A stretch of 64,000 bases of DNA from a bacterium UBP4_UBA6127 (GTDB taxonomy: Bacteria; UBP4; UBA4092). The translations under genes and the position numbers were made by a program. The first letter of the stretch is position 1; the number at the start of each line of letters is the position of its first letter. The notes beneath the pieces were generated by a model. The model saw only the letters and a list, made by a program, of their open reading frames with translations, ran no database searches and was not told the origin of the DNA. The stretch spans positions 26,589 through 90,588 of the forward strand of contig DIVR01000026.1 in the NCBI GenBank assembly GCA_002428325.1, given 5' to 3'. Below are positions 43,601 through 51,046 of the stretch, piece after piece.

Positions 43601-45506
43601 CTTCGTGGATATCGACCTGCCGGTGGCCTTGACCCAGAATGACCAGGTCAGTATTCCGGTGGCGGTCTATAATTATCTTCCCGGTCCCCAGAAAGTCCGA
43701 CTCGAACTGGCAAAAGCAGACTGGTTTGAATTACTGGATGAACCCGTAAAAACAGTGGAAATGCAAAAAGACCAGGTCAAAGCAGTCTATTTCACCCTCA
43801 AAGTTAAAGAGATTGGACATCATCCCCTTCAAGTAAAAGCTTATGGAGAAAAGATGAGCGATGCCATCCAGCGTTCTATTGAAGTGATGCCTGATGGGAA
43901 AGAAACACTGGTCAGTTTTAGTGAACGATTGACAGGCAATCTCAGCCAGAACATCCAAATCCCTGCCGATGCGGTAGAAGGAGCTTCAAAGATATTGGTC
44001 AAAATATACCCAGGCCTCTTCAGCCAGGTTGTGGAAGGGTTGGATTCCATGTTCCGAATGCCCTTTGGTTGTTTTGAACAGACCTCATCGGTTACCTATC
44101 CCAATATCCTGGTTTTACTCTATCTGAAAGAAACAGGACAATTGACACCTGAAGTAGAGATGAAAGCTCGAGAGTATATTAATATCGGTTACCAACGGCT
44201 TCTGAGCTATGAAGTCAATGGCGGAGGCTTTGAATGGTTCGGGAATCCCCCGGCTAACCAAATCCTGACTGCCTGGGGATTGATGGAGTTTAATGAGATG
44301 GCAAAAGTCCATACCATCGACCCTAAAGTCATTACCCGGACTCGTGACTGGCTCCTTACCAAACAACAGTCGGATGGGTCATGGAATCCTGATGCAGCTT
44401 ATCTCCATGCGGAAAGCTGGCAGAATATTCAGGGCAGCAAAACCCTGGTAACAGCTTACATCGCCTGGGCCTTATCTGAAATCGGTTACAAGGGTGAGAA
44501 ACTCGATAAGGCTGTAAAATACATTGAAAATCATTATCAGGATACCCAGGATCCCTACACCCTGGCCTTGATAGCCAATGCCCTGGCCAATACAGCTCCC
44601 CAGAGCCCGGCCCTTGCCCAGGTCTTCCAGAAACTCATGTCCCTGAAAAAAGAACAGGGAGATAAAACCTGGTGGGAAACTGGAGGTCAGACAGTCACCT
44701 ATACCCATGGGAAATCGGCTAATGTGGAAGTTACCTGTTTAGTGTCTCTGGCCATGATGAAAGTAGACAGAAGCCCTGCAACTGTAACCCAGGCATTGAA
44801 TTATATTATCTCAGCCAAAGATGCCAGCGGAAATTGGGGTTCGACTCAGGGAACTATCTTAGCCTTGAAAACCCTCCTAACCTCCCTTAAGAACCTGACA
44901 GAAAAAGTGGATGCCGATATCGATATCCTCATCAATGGACAATCTGCAGGCTCAGTCAATGTAACTCCTAAAAACAGTGATGTGATGCGGATGCTGGACC
45001 TGGGCGATAAGACACGAACCGGTTCCAATAATGTGGAACTGAAATTCAAGGGGACTGGCTCCCTGATGTATCAGATCATCGGTAAGTATTATCTCCCCTG
45101 GAGAGATATTCAACCGGCCCAACCGGTACTGGATATTAACGTGGACTACGACAAAAAATCACTGGAAAAAGATGATCTCATAACGGCCCATGTGAGTGTT
45201 ACCAATACAAAGCCAGCCGCCGCCAATATGGTCATCATTGACTTGGGTATCCCTCCCGGATTTGATGTGATTGCTTCTGATTTTGAAAAGATGGTGGACC
45301 AGAAGAAGATCCAGAAATTCAGTCTGACCCCCAGGCAGATTATTGTTTACCTCGATAAAATACAAGGAAAAACAACCTTCACCCTGGATTACCAGTTAAG
45401 AGCCAAATTCCCAATCAAAGCTCAGACACCTCCATCTTCAGCTTATGAGTATTACAATCCGGAAATCAAGAGTAACTCAAAACCGATAACCTTGATCGTT
45501 AAGTAA
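40677..45506 (+). CDS. Alpha-2-macroglobulin family protein with thioester and an inserted GspG-like domain
   Basis: The 1609 residues begin with a membrane anchor (about 8-34). Tandem MG-type beta domains fill the first 750 residues. An unusual insert (about 767-860) resembles a type II secretion pseudopilin: Y-x2-Y-x-E-Y-P, a DPWGTQC segment, and SAGPDKVFNTSDDI. The A2M core starts near 915 (PETLYFNPC...D-S-I-T-A-W), and the thioester motif GCFEQ (Cys1132, Gln1135) is intact in an alpha/alpha-toroid domain that runs to about 1420. A receptor-binding-like domain ends it. Bacterial A2M traps proteases in the periplasm. The penicillin-binding partner pbpC is not adjacent; an ECF/anti-sigma pair lies upstream instead. 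A strong terminator follows. Confidence 0.92.
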   Translation: MKLLNIKKSIFILSLSAVMTVILGSLLVIASVIGIHPEHLRLIPREKDIQVQLELWSEYSSPQPARLNLTLEGPDEKIIKSAAYQVTLKPGHGHSYQFTLPARIDKGKLYDYMLRYTLTTPDGNHSSGSKILFDAVPQMEIYVSGSEDVYPGSKASMRIQVLNHADKKPISGAGINLSVKNPDGKSNLNLFDGKTNRQGVLEASFVIPKTYAGVKGLEAVIQVTSRIGEETIPKSIQLKSGAKILLTTDKPLYQPGQTLHIRALALEMPGLMPASGQPILLEVSDSKGNKVHKFEMPLNDFGIASTDFILADEINTGLYSIKAILGETQVEKKVTVDRYVLPKFKILVEPQRDYYGPGDILKGEIQSDYFFGKPVVNGKVVITASKFEIQFEEFNRLEGTLDKNGHYSFEFKLPAYFAGTPLEEGKASVKLEVAVTDGADHRQDKTLMVPISKESIQLIAIPEAGTLKEGLKNTLYLLARYPDGSPASCRIDFAGRKLTTDSSGIALVQITPSTQEVNLQLTAQDSKGNKVSKKITLKADPSEDSLLLRTDKALYTVGDSLKLDFYSTQPQGSVFVDIIKEGQTLLSRSAGLKEAHGHWEIPLDETLAGNLLIHSYLITRTGNIIRDCRWVFVNPANDLIIRIRPDKTVYRPGDPAALGIQVTDKEGQGAPAALGISIVDEAVYALQEMQPGLEKIYFLLEKEILEPRYEIHGFDPQEIILHRPDPDKSQLDWAPGQQQAAKVLFAASVPRGDSLPAVSNSMAPKLEAYQSAMELRISKIGEKIQKSLQSYYNRYKEYPGKTDGYDVLIRKGFLREKELTDPWGTQCKIEPVQWTKTLMPFVIHSAGPDKVFNTSDDISVDSFRHSRRIKGDLFLGRAGIIEEVDDMKMVRAFEAMPAPSAMPTVAKPQEEPRLRMYFPETLYFNPCFLTDLTGKGTLKLDMADSITAWRMTAMASGRKGQMGSITTPIRVFQDFFVDIDLPVALTQNDQVSIPVAVYNYLPGPQKVRLELAKADWFELLDEPVKTVEMQKDQVKAVYFTLKVKEIGHHPLQVKAYGEKMSDAIQRSIEVMPDGKETLVSFSERLTGNLSQNIQIPADAVEGASKILVKIYPGLFSQVVEGLDSMFRMPFGCFEQTSSVTYPNILVLLYLKETGQLTPEVEMKAREYINIGYQRLLSYEVNGGGFEWFGNPPANQILTAWGLMEFNEMAKVHTIDPKVITRTRDWLLTKQQSDGSWNPDAAYLHAESWQNIQGSKTLVTAYIAWALSEIGYKGEKLDKAVKYIENHYQDTQDPYTLALIANALANTAPQSPALAQVFQKLMSLKKEQGDKTWWETGGQTVTYTHGKSANVEVTCLVSLAMMKVDRSPATVTQALNYIISAKDASGNWGSTQGTILALKTLLTSLKNLTEKVDADIDILINGQSAGSVNVTPKNSDVMRMLDLGDKTRTGSNNVELKFKGTGSLMYQIIGKYYLPWRDIQPAQPVLDINVDYDKKSLEKDDLITAHVSVTNTKPAAANMVIIDLGIPPGFDVIASDFEKMVDQKKIQKFSLTPRQIIVYLDKIQGKTTFTLDYQLRAKFPIKAQTPPSSAYEYYNPEIKSNSKPITLIVK

Positions 45507-45527
45507 CCCATTGTAATTCTCTCCAGA

Positions 45528-45565
45528 AGGGAGGACCCTGACTCACCAGGGTCCTCCCTTTTTTT
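45528..45565 (+). terminator. Rho-independent terminator of the alpha-2-macroglobulin gene
   Basis: AGGGAGGACCCTG (45528-45540) and CAGGGTCCTCCCT (45547-45559) form a perfect 13-bp stem with a 6-nt loop and a T-run. It lies 21 nt after the stop codon. Confidence 0.95.
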
Positions 45566-45656
45566 CATCTCTCCATTTATCAGGAATCAGCTTCTCATCT
45601 ATAATTAGATTTCATTAATTAGAAATATCATTTGCTTTGGTTTTCGGGAGATACCC

Positions 45657-47003
45657 TTGAAATCATATAAATCCATTTTCATCGCATTAGGAATCCTGCT
45701 TCTGCTGGGTACCTATATTTATATTTTCGAGAAAGGGCCCATGATAGATTCATCTGGTTCAGGGACCCCTTTTATCAAGAACATGGATACTCATAAAATC
45801 ACTCAAATCTCTATTTGGGGTGAGGATACCAGCCAATTATTAATTCAATGTGTTCAATCGAAAGACAGCAGCTGGAAAATATCGGCTCCGATTCCTGACC
45901 AGGGTGACAGGGTGGAAATCAATGGATTTCTCATGGATCTAAAAACTCTGAAAGCCAGCCGTGTCTTGAAAAAAGAGTTACCCTCCCTGTCAGAATATGG
46001 TTTGGACCACCCACAGCTGGTTGTGGCTTTAACATCGGATTCCCAGGTAAAATTCTTGGTAGGCAGCCAGGCCCCTGGGAATGACACTTATTATGTTAAA
46101 AAAGAAAATGACCCGGCTGTCTATCTGTTGAATACTTCCCAAGTGGCGAGATGGTTTGGAAATGAGTATAAATTTAGAAATAAGACACTGGTGGACCTCT
46201 CAGTGGAAAATATCAACCAAATCCAATATCTTCGTGGAAAAGATACTTATTCTTTCCTTAAATCCCAGGAACAATGGAAATCCACTCAACCTTTAGAATA
46301 TGAGATTAATCGGTATAAATTGGAAGATGCCTTATGGAAACTTCTCTCAGGACAAGTAAGGAAGTTTGAGAATGATACTACCCAGACTCTTGCAGAATAT
46401 GGATTGGATAAACCCCTGGAAATCATTCGCTTGAAAACAAATACCCATCAGACCTGGGAACTCAAAGTTTCAACACAAGGCCCCCAGCCTGATTGGGTAT
46501 ATGCCAAAGCCAGCAATAAACCTTATATATTCTCTATTGAAACGGCTGTCTTGGCTCCCCTACATTTTCATGATTTATCTGATTTACGGAATAAAAATAT
46601 TTATAATTTCATGATGGATGATATCCAGACCCTGCAATGGAACCAGCCGGCTAAACTGGAAATCCATAAAAAAGGGGAAGATTGGCTACTTTCTTCCGCA
46701 GGAAAAAAAGCTAAGTATGGAACCATTCAGGATATCTTGACTGAATTAACCAACCTTCAGGCTGACAGGATTGTTGAAGAAACAGCCGCTCACCTTCATC
46801 AATACGGGCTGGATAAACCGACTGTTACCATCACCCTGACAGATTCTCAACAAAAGAAATATACGTTATGGGTGAAGGTATCCAATAATGAAATTTATGG
46901 AAAGTCAGATTCACAACCTTATCTCTTCACCCTCCGGCCCGAAACCTATCAGCTACTCCAGTTAAATATGGAGAAGATCAATAAACAGGCAGGCATCCAT
47001 TAA
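45657..47003 (+). CDS. DUF4340 domain protein, membrane anchored
   Basis: The TTG start at 45657, preceded by CGGGAG, gives 448 residues with an N-terminal membrane helix (about 7-25). The rest shows three related units, each with a L-x-x-Y-G-L-D-(K/H)-P motif (near 108, 248 and 384), followed by beta strands, as in DUF4340. Elsewhere this family is encoded beside gliding-type (GldG) ABC transporter genes. None is seen here. Only 2 nt separate it from the DUF192 lipoprotein gene, so the two are probably cotranscribed. Function is unknown. Confidence 0.78.
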   Translation: MKSYKSIFIALGILLLLGTYIYIFEKGPMIDSSGSGTPFIKNMDTHKITQISIWGEDTSQLLIQCVQSKDSSWKISAPIPDQGDRVEINGFLMDLKTLKASRVLKKELPSLSEYGLDHPQLVVALTSDSQVKFLVGSQAPGNDTYYVKKENDPAVYLLNTSQVARWFGNEYKFRNKTLVDLSVENINQIQYLRGKDTYSFLKSQEQWKSTQPLEYEINRYKLEDALWKLLSGQVRKFENDTTQTLAEYGLDKPLEIIRLKTNTHQTWELKVSTQGPQPDWVYAKASNKPYIFSIETAVLAPLHFHDLSDLRNKNIYNFMMDDIQTLQWNQPAKLEIHKKGEDWLLSSAGKKAKYGTIQDILTELTNLQADRIVEETAAHLHQYGLDKPTVTITLTDSQQKKYTLWVKVSNNEIYGKSDSQPYLFTLRPETYQLLQLNMEKINKQAGIH

Positions 47004-47005
47004 CC

Positions 47006-47467
47006 ATGGCTAAAAAACCAATATTTATTTATCTTCAATTGATTGGTCTCCTGGTACTCACCGGAGTCTTCTTAGCTGCCTGTAATCCCCAAAAAGGGAG
47101 CCAAGTTCTCCTTAAAAATTCCAAGGGGAAAAGTATAAAGGTTTCTGTAGAAATTGCAGATACTCCTGAATCAAGGGAAAAAGGGCTGATGTACAGGGAA
47201 GAGATGCCTAATAACCATGGGATGCTCTTCTTGATGCCTGATGAGATAATACAGACCTTTTGGATGAAAAATACTCCCCTCTCCCTGGATATAATCTTCA
47301 TTGACAGGAATTGGAAGATAGCTGGAATCATTGAAGACGCAGTCCCTTACAGCACTGACCATCTCTCTATCGAGAAGCCTTCTCTTTATGTCCTGGAAGT
47401 CAATGGTGGGTTCTGTAAGAAACATGAGATTAAAGAAGGAGATTGGGTGGAATATATTCCACAATAA
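47006..47467 (+). CDS. DUF192 family lipoprotein
   Basis: The 153 residues begin with a lipoprotein signal (LVLTGVFLAAC, lipid-carrying Cys26). The body has the DUF192 pattern: ADTPESREKGLMYREEMP, HGMLFLMP, FWMKNTPLSLDIIFID and LEVNGGFCKKHEIKEGD. These small periplasmic beta-barrel proteins are widespread and have no assigned enzyme activity. It immediately follows the DUF4340 gene and ends in a bidirectional terminator shared with trxA. Confidence 0.88.
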   Translation: MAKKPIFIYLQLIGLLVLTGVFLAACNPQKGSQVLLKNSKGKSIKVSVEIADTPESREKGLMYREEMPNNHGMLFLMPDEIIQTFWMKNTPLSLDIIFIDRNWKIAGIIEDAVPYSTDHLSIEKPSLYVLEVNGGFCKKHEIKEGDWVEYIPQ

Positions 47468-47496
47468 AACCCTTCTTTATTGAAATATGCGAATTA

Positions 47497-47544
47497 TAAA
47501 AAAGACCGCCTGCTTTATCCATCAAAGATTCAGGCGGCCTTTTA
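47497..47544. terminator. Bidirectional terminator between DUF192 and trxA genes
   Basis: CCGCCTG (47506-47512) pairs with CAGGCGG (47531-47537), with further outer pairing. On the plus strand CCTTTTAATT follows; on the minus strand TCTTTTTTATA follows, a better T-run that suits trxA. Confidence 0.8.
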
Positions 47545-47567
47545 ATTATCAATTTAAATATGCTTAT

Positions 47568-47900
47568 TTAGATAACAGCATCAATTTTACTGCGGATATC
47601 CTTCTCAGAAGTCACCCCAACAATCCTTTCCACAATGACCCCGTTTTTAAAGATTAACAGGGTGGGAATGGCTTGAATCCCAAATTTTCCGGCAGAAGCA
47701 GGATTTTCATCCACATTTAATTTGCCGATTTTAATCTTTTCCTTTAATTCTTCATTTTCTGCCAGTTTTTCAATGGTAGGGGTCAGCATTTTACAGGGAC
47801 CACACCATTCAGCCCAAAAATCCACCAAGACAGGGACAGAAGATTTGATGACTTCCATATCAAAATTAGTATCTTTAAATTCCATAGCAGCTCCAGCCAA
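47568..47900 (-). CDS. trxA: Thioredoxin
   Basis: At 110 residues with the redox motif WCGPC (in DFWAEWCGPCK), the cis-proline loop (IQAIPTLLIF) and conserved Asp in VLVDFW, it is a standard cytoplasmic thioredoxin. The start is a TTG at 47900, decided by a strong AGGAGG 8 nt upstream; the internal ATG (47885) has none. It is followed by a shared terminator, so it is probably monocistronic. Confidence 0.94.
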   Translation of the reverse strand: MAGAAMEFKDTNFDMEVIKSSVPVLVDFWAEWCGPCKMLTPTIEKLAENEELKEKIKIGKLNVDENPASAGKFGIQAIPTLLIFKNGVIVERIVGVTSEKDIRSKIDAVI

Positions 47901-48035
47901 TTTAAATTCCTCCTAAAAGATAAATTATTCACTTCAATCAGGTTTTGGTTCTATCTTTGTATTCTAGAGATACCCTCGTGTTTTTGCAACCCGACTCAAT
48001 GACTAAATAACACTCATTCACCCCAGAAAGTTCCC

Positions 48036-49037
48036 TTAACGGACAGGGGTGACTCCTAAACCGGCTCCCTTAGGAAGCTTAATCCAGCCATTTTCCAGGG
48101 TCATTCCGATGTAAGGGTCATCTGCTAGGAGGATATTCCCATCCAGGTCGGCACAATCAATCAAAGGAGTCAGATGGGCAGCGGCTGTAATCCCAATGGA
48201 ACTTTCCAGCATACAACCCAACATTGTTTTCAGTCCAAAGGCGCGGGCGGTATGAATCCCCCGCAGGGCCTCTCTGATACCACCGGTTTTCATTAATTTA
48301 AAATTAACCCCATGGCAGAAGGCAGCCACCTTGGGGACATCCGCTGAAGTTCTGACACTTTCATCCAGATAAATGGGCAGTTGGGATGATTTAAATATTT
48401 TCTTCATACCTTCAATATCATCAGGAGGCAAAGGCTGTTCCACAAACTCAACACCCAAATCCGCCAACTGGTCAATCTGAGGGATGGCATTATCAGCAGT
48501 CCAGCCGCAATTACAATCCACTCTCAGAATATGTTCAGGCAAGGCTTCTCTGATGAGGGTCATGACATTCATATCATCTTCCCCCCCCAGTTTTATTTTC
48601 AGGATAGGGAATTCTTTGGCTTCCAGGGCTTTCTGGACCATCACTTCAGTAGTATCTATGCCGATAGTAAAAGAAGTCTGGGGAGCCTTCTCAGCCGATA
48701 AGCCCAGTAGTTTATATAAAGGGATACCCATCCTTTTCCCCATTAAATCATAGAGAGCAATATCCACAGCCGCTAAAAGGACTTTACTGGAGGTTACCTG
48801 CTCGACTTTGGCCAGGATATCCTCAATGGCAAAAGGGTCATCGCCCAGAAGAGGAGATATTTTATCCACATCATTTAATACATGTTCAAGGGTATCTTTA
48901 AAATATCGGGTCGGAGCTCCCTCCCCTATTCCTTCCTCAATTTGAAGGAATAGGTCTTTGACTTCGGTAGTCACATCCCGGGAAATGCCAAAAGGAACCT
49001 TGGTATGCATGACTTGAGAATGGTATGAATACTTCAT
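48036..49037 (-). CDS. Dipeptide epimerase (L-Ala-D/L-Glu epimerase type, enolase superfamily)
   Basis: The 333 residues have the muconate-lactonizing/enolase fold. Active-site residues are visible: the K-x-K motif in LKIKLGG, metal ligands in RVDCNCGW, VEQPL and YLDES, and the second catalytic Lys in FKLMKTGG. This pattern is typical of L-Ala-D/L-Glu epimerases that recycle murein dipeptides. The ATG overlaps the mazG stop by one base (TAATG). Substrate is inferred from the family; other dipeptide epimerases share these motifs. Confidence 0.85.
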   Translation of the reverse strand: MKYSYHSQVMHTKVPFGISRDVTTEVKDLFLQIEEGIGEGAPTRYFKDTLEHVLNDVDKISPLLGDDPFAIEDILAKVEQVTSSKVLLAAVDIALYDLMGKRMGIPLYKLLGLSAEKAPQTSFTIGIDTTEVMVQKALEAKEFPILKIKLGGEDDMNVMTLIREALPEHILRVDCNCGWTADNAIPQIDQLADLGVEFVEQPLPPDDIEGMKKIFKSSQLPIYLDESVRTSADVPKVAAFCHGVNFKLMKTGGIREALRGIHTARAFGLKTMLGCMLESSIGITAAAHLTPLIDCADLDGNILLADDPYIGMTLENGWIKLPKGAGLGVTPVR

Positions 49038-49882
49038 TACAGTGTTTCCTTCCCCTCAGGTAGTTCAGGATTTTTTAATTCACCATTATCCTTCGTTTCC
49101 AGTTTTTTTGCCTGATTCCAAAGTTCATCCATTTCTATAAGATCCATCTCTTCCAGTTTTTTCCCGGCCTTTTTAGCTTCAACCTCAATGTATTTGAATC
49201 GTCGGGTAAATTTTTTGACGGTATTCTGGAGCGCCAATTCAGGATTCACCTTAAGGAATCTGGCGACATTCACCAAAGCAAAGAGGACATCCCCCATTTC
49301 ATCTTCTATTGCAGCCGGATTTTTCTCTTCAATAGCCTGGTGGAACTCTCCCATTTCCTCTTTCACTTTCTCCATGGCAGGGTCCAGATGGTTCCAATCA
49401 AACCCGACTCGGGAAGCTCTTTCCTGAATTCTCTGAGCGCGAAGCAAGGCCGGAAGCGTCTGGGGCAATCCATCCAGGATGGATTCACGGGTATGTTTCT
49501 TTTCGATGGCCTTTATCTTATCCCAGTTTTTCAAGACATCACCTGAAGAATCCAGTTTCACTTCACCAAACACATGGGGATGGCGATTATAGAGTTTTTC
49601 ATAGGCATGGGTCCAGACATCATCCAGGTCAAACTCACCCTTTTCATGGGCCATTTTCGCCAGGAAAAGAATCTGATACATTAAGTCTCCTAATTCTTCC
49701 CTTAAGGCTTCTGGATTAGGGTCATCAATGGCTTCCACGACTTCATAAGCTTCTTCCAGGACAAAAGGTTTCAAGGATACTTTGGTTTGTTCTCTGTCCC
49801 AGGGACAGCCGCCCGGATCTCGAAGCCTTCCTACCAGCCAGCATAATTTCTCATAAGGTGTCTGAGGTTCTTTTTTATCCAT
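49037..49882 (-). CDS. mazG: Nucleoside triphosphate pyrophosphohydrolase
   Basis: Hydrolyses NTPs to NMP and pyrophosphate. The 281 residues hold two MazG domains: the first has CPWDREQT, the E-E-x-Y-E-x-x-E metal motif (LEEAYEVVEAI) and EELGDLMYQILF; the second repeats EEMGDVLFALVNVARF. Length and layout fit E. coli MazG. It is upstream of and overlapping the epimerase gene by one base. Confidence 0.94.
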   Translation of the reverse strand: MDKKEPQTPYEKLCWLVGRLRDPGGCPWDREQTKVSLKPFVLEEAYEVVEAIDDPNPEALREELGDLMYQILFLAKMAHEKGEFDLDDVWTHAYEKLYNRHPHVFGEVKLDSSGDVLKNWDKIKAIEKKHTRESILDGLPQTLPALLRAQRIQERASRVGFDWNHLDPAMEKVKEEMGEFHQAIEEKNPAAIEDEMGDVLFALVNVARFLKVNPELALQNTVKKFTRRFKYIEVEAKKAGKKLEEMDLIEMDELWNQAKKLETKDNGELKNPELPEGKETL

Positions 49883-49984
49883 TTTAATTAAGATTACCTT
49901 TCAAAGAATCAAATCAGGATTAATTATAAGGGATATGAATCAGGACTGAAAATAATCGGTCAGGGTTCCGGAACCGCTAATGAC

Positions 49985-51046
49985 TCAGTCAAATAAATGA
50001 CAATAGGTACAGGGATATTTCGGAGGATGTTTAGGTGTGGTGGCTCCCGACCCTGAAACATAATGGCAGCTCATACAGTTATTGGCTTTCATAAGCGCAA
50101 CCAATTCGGGTTGGGCCGCTAAGTCTCGACTGACATTGGTTATTGCGGAATGTCCTGGTTGAGAATGGCAGACAATACAACCAGTTTCTTTTTTAGGCAG
50201 ATGGCAGGAATAACAATGAGTTCGGCTAAAACTTCCCCGATGGGAGGAAGGTAAGGTGGACTCATGGCATCTTCGGCAAAAATCAGAAGGATGGCAGGCC
50301 ATACAGCGTTTTCTCTCCCAGGAAGTCTTTAACCCATGGCCTTTCTGCTTAAAGAAAGTATTATGGCCTTCCGGTTCCTCAATACTATGGCATTGGACGC
50401 AAGATTCTTTGGAATGGCAGGTATTACAACGGGTTTCTTTTTTTCTTGATAATGGTCCATGTAATTTCTTAAAGGCTCCCTTATGCCAGAGGGGAGGATT
50501 TTCCTTATCCCAGCCAGGATGGCAGGCTTTGCAATTCAAAGGGGCTTTCTGAGTCTGATGGCAATGGATACAGTCGTCCATATCCGGGTAAGGGGTACCG
50601 GATATCTCAAAGGATTTCACAATTTGAGTATGGCACTTTTCACAAAGGACTTCTTCCCTGGTATGGTCTTGATGAGAAAAGACAACCTGCTTGTAGAGAA
50701 TCGGCACCGGAGATTTAAAAGAGTTATCCTTATTAAGGTGGCATTGCTGGCATTTGGAATCATCCATTTGAGGATTTATTTCATGGCACTGGGTGCAATT
50801 CTCATGTTGAGGCATCCCAGCCATATCCCCTATTTCAGCCGAAGGATGGCAATCCAGGCAGGCCATTCCCTGTTTATCATGGACAATATGAGGAAAGAGG
50901 ATTCCGCTGGCAGATTGTTTCCGGCATCCGGCTGAAATGATTAAAACAAGAATACAGGCCGATACCAGCAGGCCGGCACCGAATGGAAAGCCTTCCGTCC
51001 GGAAAGAGACTCTATGTTTCCTTAAGGTTATCATGCATCTTCCCAT
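49985..51046 (-). CDS. 14-haem c-type cytochrome, probable lipoprotein
   Basis: The 353 residues contain 14 CXXCH haem-binding motifs (from CLDCH near residue 63 to CTYCH near the end). Many extra His residues could serve as distal haem ligands. The N-terminus is a hydrophobic signal ending in SAGC (Cys41), which fits a lipoprotein anchor, though Ser at -3 is not the usual Leu. The motifs are spread over the whole mature chain, suggesting a haem wire rather than an enzyme; no nitrite or hydroxylamine reductase active-site signature was seen. The ATG abuts the stop of the upstream barrel gene with no spacer, so the pair is coupled. Confidence 0.88.
   Translation of the reverse strand: MGRCMITLRKHRVSFRTEGFPFGAGLLVSACILVLIISAGCRKQSASGILFPHIVHDKQGMACLDCHPSAEIGDMAGMPQHENCTQCHEINPQMDDSKCQQCHLNKDNSFKSPVPILYKQVVFSHQDHTREEVLCEKCHTQIVKSFEISGTPYPDMDDCIHCHQTQKAPLNCKACHPGWDKENPPLWHKGAFKKLHGPLSRKKETRCNTCHSKESCVQCHSIEEPEGHNTFFKQKGHGLKTSWERKRCMACHPSDFCRRCHESTLPSSHRGSFSRTHCYSCHLPKKETGCIVCHSQPGHSAITNVSRDLAAQPELVALMKANNCMSCHYVSGSGATTPKHPPKYPCTYCHLFD

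Noticed and set aside
49964..49975. 12-bp palindrome GGTTCCGGAACC after the cytochrome gene
   Set aside because: Short, single copy seen, no T-run; not enough to call a site.
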